Source: Pseudarthrobacter sulfonivorans (GTDB lineage Bacteria; Actinomycetota; Actinomycetes; Actinomycetales; Micrococcaceae). Taken from it: a stretch of 64,000 bases of DNA. Each line of letters starts with the position of its first letter. The stretch's first letter is position 1. The position numbers and the translations under genes were made by a program. Below are positions 35,309 to 43,742 of the stretch, piece by piece. Below the pieces are notes generated by a model. That model did not search any database, was not told the DNA's origin, and saw nothing but the letters and a program-made list of their open reading frames with translations. The stretch covers positions 1,922,001-1,986,000 of the forward strand of contig NZ_CP013747.1 of assembly GCF_001484605.1 (NCBI RefSeq), in the 5' to 3' direction.

Positions 35309-36988
35309 GTGACAAACCGAACACCGACCCGCGACACCACACAGGACGAGGGACCGGCGGGCAGTCTGTTCGCCGGGAGAATCGATGCGTTCGCGGGTGG
35401 CCTCGGCGTCCGCGGCCGGGTGGTCATGAGCCAACTGCCCCTCACGGTGACGGTGCTGCTTGTTGTCTTGGCCGCCGCCGTTTTCAGCCCGTCCACACTG
35501 GCTGAGCTTCAGTTCCGGATGGCGTTGCTGTCCCATGCCGCTGTCTTCGCCGCCTGCCTGGCCGTGCCGTGGGAGAAGCTGCCGCAGGGGGCCTTCGTCA
35601 TCATTCCGGTCCTTGACTGTATTGCCATCGGCTTCACGAGGGAAACCGGCGGCCCTGCCTTCAACGTGCTGAGCCTGATGTTGGTGTTCCCGGTCATCTG
35701 GCTGTCCGTAGGCCGCCAGCGCAGCAGGGTGGTCCTGGCCGTGCTGGCAACAGTACTCGCCACAGTGGTCCCGCCCGCAGTGCTGGGCGGTGCACCTCCT
35801 GCGCAGGGGTCGATGATCCGCGTGATTTTCCTGCCCCTCGTGCTGTCCGCGGTCGCCGTCACAGCGCACCTCGTGTCCGGAACCATCCACCGGCAGCGGA
35901 CCGCGCTGGTCCTGAAGGACCAGGCACTTGCGGAAACGCTCGCCGACAGCATGGACCGCCAACGGCTCCTGGACGCCGTGCTGGCCGCCGTCGGAGTGGG
36001 CGTCTGGGTGGTTGACCAGGACGGAAACGACATCCTGACCAACCGGGCCCTCCGCACCGACCCGGCCCTGGCCGGGCTCGCCGACCCGGAGGGCGGTCCC
36101 GCCCTGCTGTTGGGCGACAGGAGCACGCCTGTACCGGCGGAAATGCTCCCGGCTGCCCGCTTGGCGCGTGGAGAGAGGTTCACTGACGAGCTGATGTGGG
36201 CCGGACGCGGGAGAGACCAGCGGGCCTACTCGGTGAGCGCCCATCCCATGAAACCGAAAAACGGCGGGCACACCGGGGGCGTCATTACCTTCGTGGACGT
36301 GACGGCGCTGATAACTGCCCTGGCGGCCAAGGACAACTTCGTCGGCACCGTCTCCCACGAGCTGCGCACGCCGCTCACGTCCATCCTGGGCTACCTGGAG
36401 CTCGTGATGGATGAGCCGGGCCTGGAAGGTATTGAAGCTGAACTGCAAGTGGTCCATCGCAACGCCGCGCATCTCCTGGGCCTCGTCAACGACCTGATAG
36501 CCGTCGCCTCCGAGCGGGTGGACCTGAGCCTGGAAGAGGCCGATCTCGCCCGCTTGCTGACCGACGTCGTGGATTCCGCGCTTCCCAAGGCGGCCACCAG
36601 GGGCCTGGAGCTGGTGATCGAAGCCGGGGAGCATCCGCTCCCCGCCAGGATGGACACCGCGCGGATCCGCCAGGTAGTCAACAACCTCCTGTCCAACGCG
36701 ATCAAATACTCCCCCGACGGCGGCCGCATCACGGCCCGGGTGCATCGGACCGGAGCGGACCTCGTCTGCTCCATCACGGACCCGGGGATCGGCATGAGCC
36801 AGGAGGACCAGGAGCAGGCGTTCACCAAGTTCTTCCGCTCCGCGCGGTCCCGCGACACGGCCATCCCCGGAGCCGGTCTGGGCCTGCCCATCAGCAAGAC
36901 CATCATCGAAGGGCACGGCGGTTCGATGAGCCTCTCCAGCGCACCGGGCGCAGGCACCACCGCCACGTTCGTCCTGCCGGCGTCGTGA
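35309..36988 (+). CDS. Membrane sensor histidine kinase (orphan)
   Basis: 559-aa kinase. The N-terminal part (about 30-195) has five or six hydrophobic segments. A linker and PAS-like region covers about 210-330 (LDAVLAAVGVGVWVVDQDGN). HisKA has His350 in VSHELRTPLTSILGYLEL. The HATPase domain has NNLLSNAIKYSPDGG, DPGIGM and GAGLGLPISK. All boxes are intact. The GTG start at 35309 has only a G-rich upstream. No response regulator gene is nearby, so its partner is elsewhere. It follows the TetR gene by 53 bp. Confidence 0.9.
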   Translation: MTNRTPTRDTTQDEGPAGSLFAGRIDAFAGGLGVRGRVVMSQLPLTVTVLLVVLAAAVFSPSTLAELQFRMALLSHAAVFAACLAVPWEKLPQGAFVIIPVLDCIAIGFTRETGGPAFNVLSLMLVFPVIWLSVGRQRSRVVLAVLATVLATVVPPAVLGGAPPAQGSMIRVIFLPLVLSAVAVTAHLVSGTIHRQRTALVLKDQALAETLADSMDRQRLLDAVLAAVGVGVWVVDQDGNDILTNRALRTDPALAGLADPEGGPALLLGDRSTPVPAEMLPAARLARGERFTDELMWAGRGRDQRAYSVSAHPMKPKNGGHTGGVITFVDVTALITALAAKDNFVGTVSHELRTPLTSILGYLELVMDEPGLEGIEAELQVVHRNAAHLLGLVNDLIAVASERVDLSLEEADLARLLTDVVDSALPKAATRGLELVIEAGEHPLPARMDTARIRQVVNNLLSNAIKYSPDGGRITARVHRTGADLVCSITDPGIGMSQEDQEQAFTKFFRSARSRDTAIPGAGLGLPISKTIIEGHGGSMSLSSAPGAGTTATFVLPAS

Positions 36989-37087
36989 CCCGCTTCTTCG
37001 GCTAGTTCCCGGCCGCCTGTTCATTGGCTGGCGTGAGATACCGCAGTTTGTGGACCTTAAGGACCGACGTCGTTTCCACAGGCCGGT

Positions 37088-38317
37088 TCAGTCTTTAGTG
37101 ATCACCAGGGCAACGCTGTGTCCGCCGAAGCCAAAAGCGTTCACCAGGCCGGCGGGGGCGGAGCCGGGCGCCAGCGTGTGGGCATTCTCAGTGACGATGT
37201 TCAGGTTCACTTCGGGGTCCAGCGCCTCGACGTTCGCGGTTCCGGGGAGCTGACCTGTCTGCAGGGCCTGGACCACCACAACCGCCGCGAGCGCACCGGC
37301 ACCGCCCAGCAGGTGGCCGGTGTGGCCTTTGGTGGAGGTCACGGGCACGTCGGCACCGAAAATGGCGTTGATGGCCTGGGCTTCCAGCCGGTCCCCTACC
37401 GGGGTGGAGGTGGCGTGCGCATGGACGAAGCCGATCTCCGAAGCCTGCATTCCGGCCGACTCCAGGGCCTTCTGCATGACCCGCCGCTGCATGGCAGGGT
37501 CCGCGGCCACGATGTCGTTGGCGTCGGAGGTTACCGCCCCGCCGGCCACTGCGCCGAGGATGGCGGCGCCGCGCGCCAGGGCGTGGGCTTCACTCTCAAG
37601 CACCACAATGCCGGCGCCTTCCGCGAGGACAAAGCCGTCGCGGCCGCCGTCGAACGGGCGCGAGGCGAGCTGGGGTTCGCCGTTGCGCGTGGAGAGTGCC
37701 CGAATCTGGGAGAAACCGGTGATCACCAGGTCGTTGACGGAAGCGTCCACGCCGCCGGCAATCACGACGTCGGCCGCGCCGGAGCGGATCATTTCGGCGC
37801 CCTGGACAATTGCTTCCGCGCCGGACGCGCAGGCGCTGACCGGGGTCCGGGCTCCGCCGCGGGCGCCGAGGTCAATGGAGACCCAGGCCGCGGGGCCGTT
37901 GACCATAAGCCGGGTGAGGGTGTGCGGCGAGACCCGGCGCGGGCCGCCGCTGGTGAGCGCACGGTCCTGTTCGAGGGTGGAGCCGAGGCCGCCGTAGGCG
38001 GAGCCGATCACCACGGCGAACCGTTCGGGGTCGACGTCGGGCGCCCCGGCCTGCTGCCAGGCTTCCCGGGCAGCCACCAGCGCCAGTTGCCCGCACCGGT
38101 CCATCCGCTTCAGCTCGCGCGTGGTGAGGTGCTCCGAGAGATCCGCGGTGACCTGTCCGGCGATGCGCACGGGCAGTTGCTGCGCCCAGTCCTCGTCCAG
38201 TGCGGCGATGCCGGACTGTCCCGCCAGCAGGCCGGTCCAGGTTTCCGGCACACTGGAGCCGAGCGGGTTGATGGTGCCGGCGCCGGTGATCAGCGCGCGG
38301 GGTTGGTCTGCAGGCAT
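37088..38317 (-). CDS. fabF: Beta-ketoacyl-ACP synthase II (FabF type)
   Basis: 409-aa condensing enzyme of fatty acid elongation. The catalytic triad is complete: Cys163 in SACASG, His301 in HAHATSTPVGD, and Lys330 with His335 in KGHTGHLLGG. The C-terminal GFGGHSVAL loop is conserved. It begins 6 bp after the prfC stop and is likely co-transcribed with it; no fabD, fabH or acpP is nearby, so this may be a second, stand-alone KAS II for a special lipid. Confidence 0.9.
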   Translation of the reverse strand: MPADQPRALITGAGTINPLGSSVPETWTGLLAGQSGIAALDEDWAQQLPVRIAGQVTADLSEHLTTRELKRMDRCGQLALVAAREAWQQAGAPDVDPERFAVVIGSAYGGLGSTLEQDRALTSGGPRRVSPHTLTRLMVNGPAAWVSIDLGARGGARTPVSACASGAEAIVQGAEMIRSGAADVVIAGGVDASVNDLVITGFSQIRALSTRNGEPQLASRPFDGGRDGFVLAEGAGIVVLESEAHALARGAAILGAVAGGAVTSDANDIVAADPAMQRRVMQKALESAGMQASEIGFVHAHATSTPVGDRLEAQAINAIFGADVPVTSTKGHTGHLLGGAGALAAVVVVQALQTGQLPGTANVEALDPEVNLNIVTENAHTLAPGSAPAGLVNAFGFGGHSVALVITKD

Positions 38318-38323
38318 TGGTCG

Positions 38324-39937
38324 CTACTTTGCGGGGTTGTGGGTGCCGATGGGCACGAGGGTCAGATCGGGGTGGTTCTTCTCGATCCGGCGCAGGGCCC
38401 AGACGTCGTTGAACAAGGCGAGGTATTCGCCGTCGGACCTCAACAGCACCTCGGCGCCGGGGACGTTGGCCAGGGCGGGCATGGCGTCCGCCGTCGAAAT
38501 CCTGGCGATGGAGTACGGCAGGCGTTCCAGCCGCATGGGGGCGCTGAAGTCGTGCGCCATGCGGTCCTCCACCACCTCGAACTGCATGGGGCCGACGGCG
38601 GCAAGCACCGGCGCCTGGTCGCCGCGGACGTCGGAGCGGAGCACCTGGATGACGCCCTCGTGCTCGAGCTGCTCGATGCCGCGGCGGAACTGCTTGAACT
38701 TGCTGGGGTCCTTGGACCGGGCCACCTGGAAGTGTTCCGGGGCGAACAGCGGGATGGCCGGGTATTCCACGGCCCCTTCGAGGAAGAGGCTGTCGCCCAC
38801 GCGCAGTGTGGAGGCGTTCACCAGGCCCACGACGTCGCCGGGGTAGGCCTCGTCGATGACCTCGCGTTCGCGGCCGAACACCTGCTGGGCGTACTTGGTG
38901 GCGAAGGACTTTCCGGTGCGGGTCTGGGTGACCACCATGCCGCGTTCAAAGACTCCGGAGCAGACGCGGATGAAGGCGACATGGTCGCGGTGGGCCTTGT
39001 TCATGCCGGCCTGGACCTTGAAGACAAAGCCGGAGAAGGATGATTCAACCGGGCGCGGGCTGCCCTCAACGTCGGGCCGGGGTGCGGCGTGCGGCGCGAA
39101 GTCCACCAGGGCGTCGAGCAGTTCCTTCACGCCGAAGTTCAGGGCGGCGGAGCTGAACAGGATGGGGGTGGCGGTGCCTGCGTGAAAGGCGTCGACGTCG
39201 AATTCGAGGTTGGACTCGATGACCAGGCCGGCCTCGTCCACGGCGTCGGTCCAGTTGTTGCCCTGCGTCTCCGCGGCCTCTTCGGGCGTGAAGTACTCGG
39301 TCAGCGCGATGTTGGCGCCGGAATTGTTGCGCTGGAAGCGGGCGAAGCGGTCCTGGCGGAGGTCCCAGACACCGCGGAAGTCACCGGAGATGCCCACGGC
39401 CCAGGTCAGCGGCATGGGCTGGAGGCCGGTGCGCTCGGTGAGCTCGTCCATCAGCGCCAGCGCGTCCAGGCCGGGCCGGTCCCACTTGTTGATCACGGTG
39501 ATGATGGGCAGGTTGCGCTGTTTGCAGACCTCAAACAGCTTCATGGTCTGCGTTTCCAGGCCCTTGGCGGCGTCCACGAGCATCACTGCGCAGTCGACGG
39601 CAGCCAGGACCCGGTAGGTGTCCTCGGAGAAGTCCGCGTGGCCGGGGGTGTCCAGCAGGTTGATGACGGTGTCCCGGTAGGAGAACTGCAGGGCGGCGGA
39701 GCTGATGGAGATGCCGCGGTCCTTTTCCATCTGCATCCAGTCCGAGACCGTTTCCTTGCGGTTGGCCTTGCCGCTGGAGGCGCCGGCGGTTCCGATCACC
39801 TTCGCATGCAGGGCCAGGGCCTCGGTGAGGGTGGACTTGCCGGCGTCAGGGTGCGAAATGACAGCAAAGGTCCGACGCCGGGCCGCCTGTTTGTGAATCT
39901 CGTTGACCCGGGCGGGGCTAAGGACATCTTGGGACAC
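38324..39937 (-). CDS. prfC: Peptide chain release factor 3
   Basis: 537-aa translational GTPase that recycles RF1/RF2. G1 SHPDAGKST near residues 27-35, G3 DTPGHADFSEDT, G4 NKWDRPG, and RF3-specific C-terminal domains with FEVVEDRMAHDF. Length matches the family. The GTG start at 39935-39937 has a weak ribosome site. Confidence 0.96.
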   Translation of the reverse strand: MSQDVLSPARVNEIHKQAARRRTFAVISHPDAGKSTLTEALALHAKVIGTAGASSGKANRKETVSDWMQMEKDRGISISSAALQFSYRDTVINLLDTPGHADFSEDTYRVLAAVDCAVMLVDAAKGLETQTMKLFEVCKQRNLPIITVINKWDRPGLDALALMDELTERTGLQPMPLTWAVGISGDFRGVWDLRQDRFARFQRNNSGANIALTEYFTPEEAAETQGNNWTDAVDEAGLVIESNLEFDVDAFHAGTATPILFSSAALNFGVKELLDALVDFAPHAAPRPDVEGSPRPVESSFSGFVFKVQAGMNKAHRDHVAFIRVCSGVFERGMVVTQTRTGKSFATKYAQQVFGREREVIDEAYPGDVVGLVNASTLRVGDSLFLEGAVEYPAIPLFAPEHFQVARSKDPSKFKQFRRGIEQLEHEGVIQVLRSDVRGDQAPVLAAVGPMQFEVVEDRMAHDFSAPMRLERLPYSIARISTADAMPALANVPGAEVLLRSDGEYLALFNDVWALRRIEKNHPDLTLVPIGTHNPAK

Positions 39938-40224
39938 GGTGCTACTTTCGCTGCGGTGGGGTTACCCCAAGGCGCTCGGCAGGCCTCAAGGGGAAGCATG
40001 GCTCTGTGACAGCCAAGTTCCAAGTTTATCGCAGTGCGGGCTGGCTCCGAAGGTGGCAGCTTGTCGCCCCCGAAACCAGCAGTTCAAGACTGCGAAACCC
40101 GTCCGGCTAGCTTGGGCGCATGATCCGGGAGCCGGGACCTTGAGTGGCTCCTGCGCCGTCGGGCACGCTGACCCGTAGGTGAGCCGCTGGACGGCAGCCG
40201 CTGTGTCCAAGCGGCCGGGCGTGT

Positions 40225-40254
40225 ATGGCGATTTGCCGTCCCGTTGAAGGAACG
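40225..40254 (+). repeat. Dispersed 30-bp repeat, copy A
   Basis: Matches copy B at 41910-41939 at 29 of 30 positions (core GCCGTCCCGTTGAAGGAACG). It lies just outside the 3' end of a transposase relic. Both copies read as MA(I/V)CRPVEGT on the plus strand, but no gene is recognised. Confidence 0.65.
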
Positions 40255-40359
40255 CTGAACGGACAGTTTTATGGGCGGAGCGAATGCGACCGTTGCCGGT
40301 CGGCAGTTGCCTTCCGTCTTTTCCGGCACTGTCGGCATTGCGACACAGTGCCCGTCCAA

Positions 40360-40707
40360 CCCGGTGGGCCCAGCTCGCCGTGTTCCTCCAGCCTCGGCAG
40401 CCAGAGGTCCATCGTCGCGGCCAGGTACTTCCCGGAGGGCCGGCCCGCGAGGTTCCAGATGCGGATCAGGGCCGTGAGCGTGTCATACCCGTACGGCCGC
40501 GGCCGCGGCTTGCGCGCCCCCGCCTTGGCCGGGCCCTTGCCTTCCTGGCCGCCGTCAAGGCCCGCCGCGCGTTGGCCGCGACCAGCCCGTCGTCGCGACC
40601 AGATGGTCCAGCATCACACCCTTGGCCTTCTTGGACGCCTTGGCGTACTCCGCGGCGTGCTTCTTCGTGATCTCCCGGCGCGCACCCATCGACGATGACT
40701 GACCCAT
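40360..40707 (-). pseudogene. Transposase relic (integrase-core type), with frameshifts and truncation
   Basis: Three frames together encode the N-terminal third of a DDE transposase: REITKKHAAEYAKASKKAKG, MLDHLVATTGWSR, then NARRALTAARKARARP, then YGYDTLTALIRIWNLAG and LPRLEEHGELG. The two frame changes, near 40576 and 40520, are each repaired by adding one base to a C/G run. The coding sequence ends abruptly after HGELG, so the catalytic core is missing. Probable IS fragment. Confidence 0.7.
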
Positions 40708-40921
40708 CCGCCGAGCCCACCGCAGCGCCCGGACGGTGGCCGGCATTTCGCGAGCATTTATCAGATGAGGCACGCACCCCATTTTCGCGAGCACTTTAGA
40801 TGAGTCTTGTCGCGACGTGTTGGGCCGGAGTATAACTGGGAGCCTGAGCAGTAGTCCAGCTGGGGCGCATTGTCGCATGGCGCCCCTAGGCAGGTTTGGA
40901 TCACAAACTAGGAGGATTACC

Positions 40922-41386
40922 ATGGTTCGCCGCATGCTTGTCGTACTTCTGGCCGCAGCCCTGATGTGGGTCGGAGCACCGGCCTTCGCCGCCGGACCCA
41001 TAACGGAGACCATCAACGAGAAGGGTCTCGTCGAGACCTTCGTTGACGTGGTGCCCAGCTGCGAAGGGGGCGGGCCGCTTTACACGATCACTGCCACCAG
41101 CAACTTCGTGCTCCACGAAACGATCTTCGCTGACGGCCGGGTTCACTCCACGTTCACCCAGACAGGGACCTTCGTCGCCGTGCCGCTCACGGCGGGCCTT
41201 CCGAGCTACACAGGCAAGTTCACGGTCTGGGGCGGCTTCAACGACAACGGCAAGGTCGTCGAAGGCACATTCACCTTCAACGTGCGCGGGACAGGATCTG
41301 ACGGGTCGACATTCAAGAACCATGTCAACGAACACTTCAACGTCCGACCGAACGGCACGGTCAACGAATTCTTCAACTGCCACTGA
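40922..41386 (+). CDS. Secreted small protein of unknown function
   Basis: 154-aa protein with a clear signal peptide (cleavage after AFA at about residue 24) and a mature part of about 130 residues rich in Thr, Asn, Phe and Gly. It contains VPSCEGGGPLYTIT and a final FFNCH, so two cysteines could form one disulphide. The alternating hydrophobic pattern suggests a small beta-barrel or beta-sandwich. AGGAGG lies 7 nt before the ATG, an unusually strong ribosome site. It stands alone between transposase relics. No function is assigned. Confidence 0.8.
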   Translation: MVRRMLVVLLAAALMWVGAPAFAAGPITETINEKGLVETFVDVVPSCEGGGPLYTITATSNFVLHETIFADGRVHSTFTQTGTFVAVPLTAGLPSYTGKFTVWGGFNDNGKVVEGTFTFNVRGTGSDGSTFKNHVNEHFNVRPNGTVNEFFNCH

Positions 41387-41728
41387 GAGCCCGACGCGAC
41401 CGATGCCCCGCCGGCCCCACATCGGACCGGGCGGGTGGAGCATCGCGACTGGCTCCCAAGATCGACTCGCTCCGCATGACGCTGTCCGGAGGGTGACGCA
41501 CTTCCACGGGCGGGCGGGTCGAGGTAGACCTTCTGTCGGGAGCGTGCGCTCGTCATGTTTTTGGAGACAGGCCGAATTAAGGGGCACGGTACTGTGCTTG
41601 GAAGGGGCTGCCCCGTCTTGTTGTACTCCTGGTCGCCGGGACCAACTTGAGAGACTTCTTGATCAGTTTGATAGGCGTGCTGATGCGAAGTAGAGGCGGT
41701 GGTTGGGCCCCCGTTAGCAGTCCAGCGG

Positions 41729-41870
41729 CTATGCGATGGCTGACTGGTTTTCCTGCGTCCACGTATCCCAGTAGCGGATCGGCGTCATGCCGTCCAGGGA
41801 TCCGTGGGCCGTTCAAGATTGTAGATAGCTTTCCATTCCTCGGCCAAGTATTTGGCTTCGGCCATGGTTG
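41729..41870 (-). pseudogene. C-terminal relic of an IS3-family transposase (OrfB)
   Basis: The minus strand encodes EAKYLAEEWKAIYNLERP and, in a second frame, HGSLDGMTPIRYWDTW to a TAG, the typical end of the IS3 OrfB integrase core. One extra C near 41807 joins the two frames. The upstream part and catalytic residues are gone. No matching terminal repeat was found. Confidence 0.7.
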
Positions 41871-41909
41871 TGACTGTTAACCGGGAATGGCGGTTAAATC
41901 ACAGTTTGA

Positions 41910-41939
41910 ATGGCGGTTTGCCGTCCCGTTGAAGGAACG
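41910..41939 (+). repeat. Dispersed 30-bp repeat, copy B
   Basis: Second copy of the repeat at 40225-40254. It lies just beyond the IS3 relic. The two copies flank the secreted-protein gene and both transposase relics, 1.7 kb apart in the same orientation. Confidence 0.65.
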
Positions 41940-42023
41940 TCTACCGACACGTTCATCGGACTATACGGGGTCGACGCGTGCGGCAGAAGCTGCCGTTCGA
42001 GGACAACTAGTGTGGAGACCCGG

Positions 42024-42686
42024 TCACCGTCGCTCGACCGTCAGGCGATGGGCCTCTGCAGGCTGGGCGGGGGACTTCCAGATCAGCCATCCCCACCACA
42101 GTTGAACCGCTCCGAACAGCGCCCCGGAGAGCACTCCGGCGACGGGAATGAAAGGTCCGCCCAGAGCCAGGTACGCCGGGCCGCTGACGGCCAGCAGCAC
42201 TCCGGCCGCGCGAGGAAATACTGCCGCACGCGCGGCGGCCACTCCAATGACCGCCAGGCCGAGCACCCACCCGAGCGCTAGCAGCCCGGCCCCAATAGCC
42301 AGCCACGATGTGAACATCGGCCCGTTGAGCTCCAACAACTGTGGGTCTCTGTCCGCCAGCACAGGAAAAACCAACGCTTCGAAGAAGCCAATGGCGGAAC
42401 CGCCTATTGCGCCGGCGAAGGAGAACACTAATCCCACATGCCCTAACCGGCGTAGCTGGCCGTTGTGAACGGCGACGAGGCCGGCAGCACCGATGAACGC
42501 CAATGCAAACACAAAGATGCTCGCGACATGGATGGGCTGCCACACCTCAGTGTCCCGTACAACCTCATCAACGGGACGGTCAAAGATGCTTGGGTGCAAA
42601 GGTAAGAGAGCAGCGGTGACTGCACCACTCACCGCAAGGGAGATGGCGGAAACGCGGACAGACACCTGCACTACGGCCACTCCCAC
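42024..42686 (-). CDS. Six-segment membrane protein of unknown function
   Basis: About 220 aa with six hydrophobic segments (near 10-30, 50-70, 82-105, 123-150, 155-175 and 180-200). A hydrophilic loop follows the first segment (HPSIFDRPVDEVVRDTEVWQ) and conserved-looking aromatic and small residues fill the membrane parts. No transporter or enzyme motif is recognised. The first GTG is taken; a GTG five codons later has GGGAG 8 nt upstream and may be the real start. It stands alone in the decayed zone. Confidence 0.7.
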   Translation of the reverse strand: MGVAVVQVSVRVSAISLAVSGAVTAALLPLHPSIFDRPVDEVVRDTEVWQPIHVASIFVFALAFIGAAGLVAVHNGQLRRLGHVGLVFSFAGAIGGSAIGFFEALVFPVLADRDPQLLELNGPMFTSWLAIGAGLLALGWVLGLAVIGVAAARAAVFPRAAGVLLAVSGPAYLALGGPFIPVAGVLSGALFGAVQLWWGWLIWKSPAQPAEAHRLTVERR

Positions 42687-43016
42687 AGTCTACTGCGCTA
42701 CCCCTTCGCGGCAATGCCGCCTGACCGCGCCGCGCATAGAGCGGGCGCACTGAGGCGGGCGAATGTGTTGTCCGGCGCCGCGGGAGGCACACGTAGCTCT
42801 CGTCCAGCCTGCAGAGTGCCCCGGTGAAGGATCCTTGAGCGGGACGCTCGTCGGGCACGTTTGTTGGTTTGCCGACACGTGGCGATTATGACGTGGGGCC
42901 ACCGGTGCTGCACTTGAACGCGGGCCTGGAGCGTTACCTTTGGGGGACGGGGGAATCCGAAAAAAGCTTAAGTTCAATACGGATGCGGGAGTTCAGGGAA
43001 CAGGGAGCGACTTGGT
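42687..43016. other. Intergenic stretch without a recognised gene
   Basis: 330 bp between two divergent small membrane-protein genes. No convincing frame with coding character, no repeat and no RNA fold is seen. A GGGAG before 43017 serves the next gene. Confidence 0.5.
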
Positions 43017-43346
43017 ATGAAGAAGCGGACTAGTAACGCAACCTGGGGCGTTCTTTTCTCCATGTTCGGCTCGTTTCAGGTCCCCAATATCCTCATGCTC
43101 GTAGCCATTCTCGTGCTAGTCATCATCAGGCCCAATGCCGATGATCCCGCTACTTTTTGGGCCATCGCAATCGTGGCACTGCTCATTGTCATAGCCGGTG
43201 TCATAGTGATTTCCAGGGGAGGGACGCGGTTGAAACGACTGCGCGAGTCGGCGCAGGAGGACCGGCGCCGTATCGAAACCCAGCTGCCTCTGGAACGCGA
43301 TGACCCGAATCCGCCCGAAACCCACCCGGAAAGAGGCTTGGAGTAG
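43017..43346 (+). CDS. Small membrane protein of unknown function
   Basis: 109 aa with two membrane segments (about 22-40 and 46-66) and a charged cytoplasmic tail of about 40 residues (RLKRLRESAQEDRRRIETQL, then a Pro/Glu-rich end). Ribosome site GGGAG is about 11 nt upstream. No family recognised. Isolated between unrelated genes. Confidence 0.65.
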   Translation: MKKRTSNATWGVLFSMFGSFQVPNILMLVAILVLVIIRPNADDPATFWAIAIVALLIVIAGVIVISRGGTRLKRLRESAQEDRRRIETQLPLERDDPNPPETHPERGLE

Positions 43347-43742
43347 CAGTCTGCCGGCTCCGCTCCCGCCGTGGTGCTACCTAAATCTCGATGATGCCCG
43401 GGTGGCCATTCAAATTGGCAAGGAACAAACTCGATGCAGGATTCTTCAGCCCCCTGGCAAAGGGCGTCCCCACCGAACGTCAGTATCTCCGTGCAATGGC
43501 CGAGGACCATGACGAATCCTTCCACCCGCCGAGCTGAACCGCATCCAGATCCAGTTCACGAACCGGAGTTACGCACCTTAGGCAACAGCCGGTGGGCCCG
43601 ATTTTCCCGGTAAGGCTCGTCCCGTAAGCCGGTCCCCCACCGGCACAAGCCCGCTCACAATTTTTTGAATCTCGATCGCCGAGTTTCCGCGGCCGCTCGA
43701 TTCCCGTATGACCCGCCCGAGAAAATGCCCGGTGACGGGGGG
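43347..43742. other. Intergenic stretch up to the IS30 element
   Basis: About 400 bp with no recognised gene. Frames here are short and lack coding character. The right end merges with a G run next to the left terminal repeat of the IS30 element. Confidence 0.5.

Noticed and set aside
35285..37024. 579-codon open frame opposite the histidine kinase
   Set aside because: No motif, and runs past both ends of a kinase gene with intact boxes.
37118..39043. 641-codon open frame opposite fabF and prfC
   Set aside because: Low-complexity Gly/Val/His-rich translation without any domain; fabF and prfC on the other strand have full catalytic motifs.
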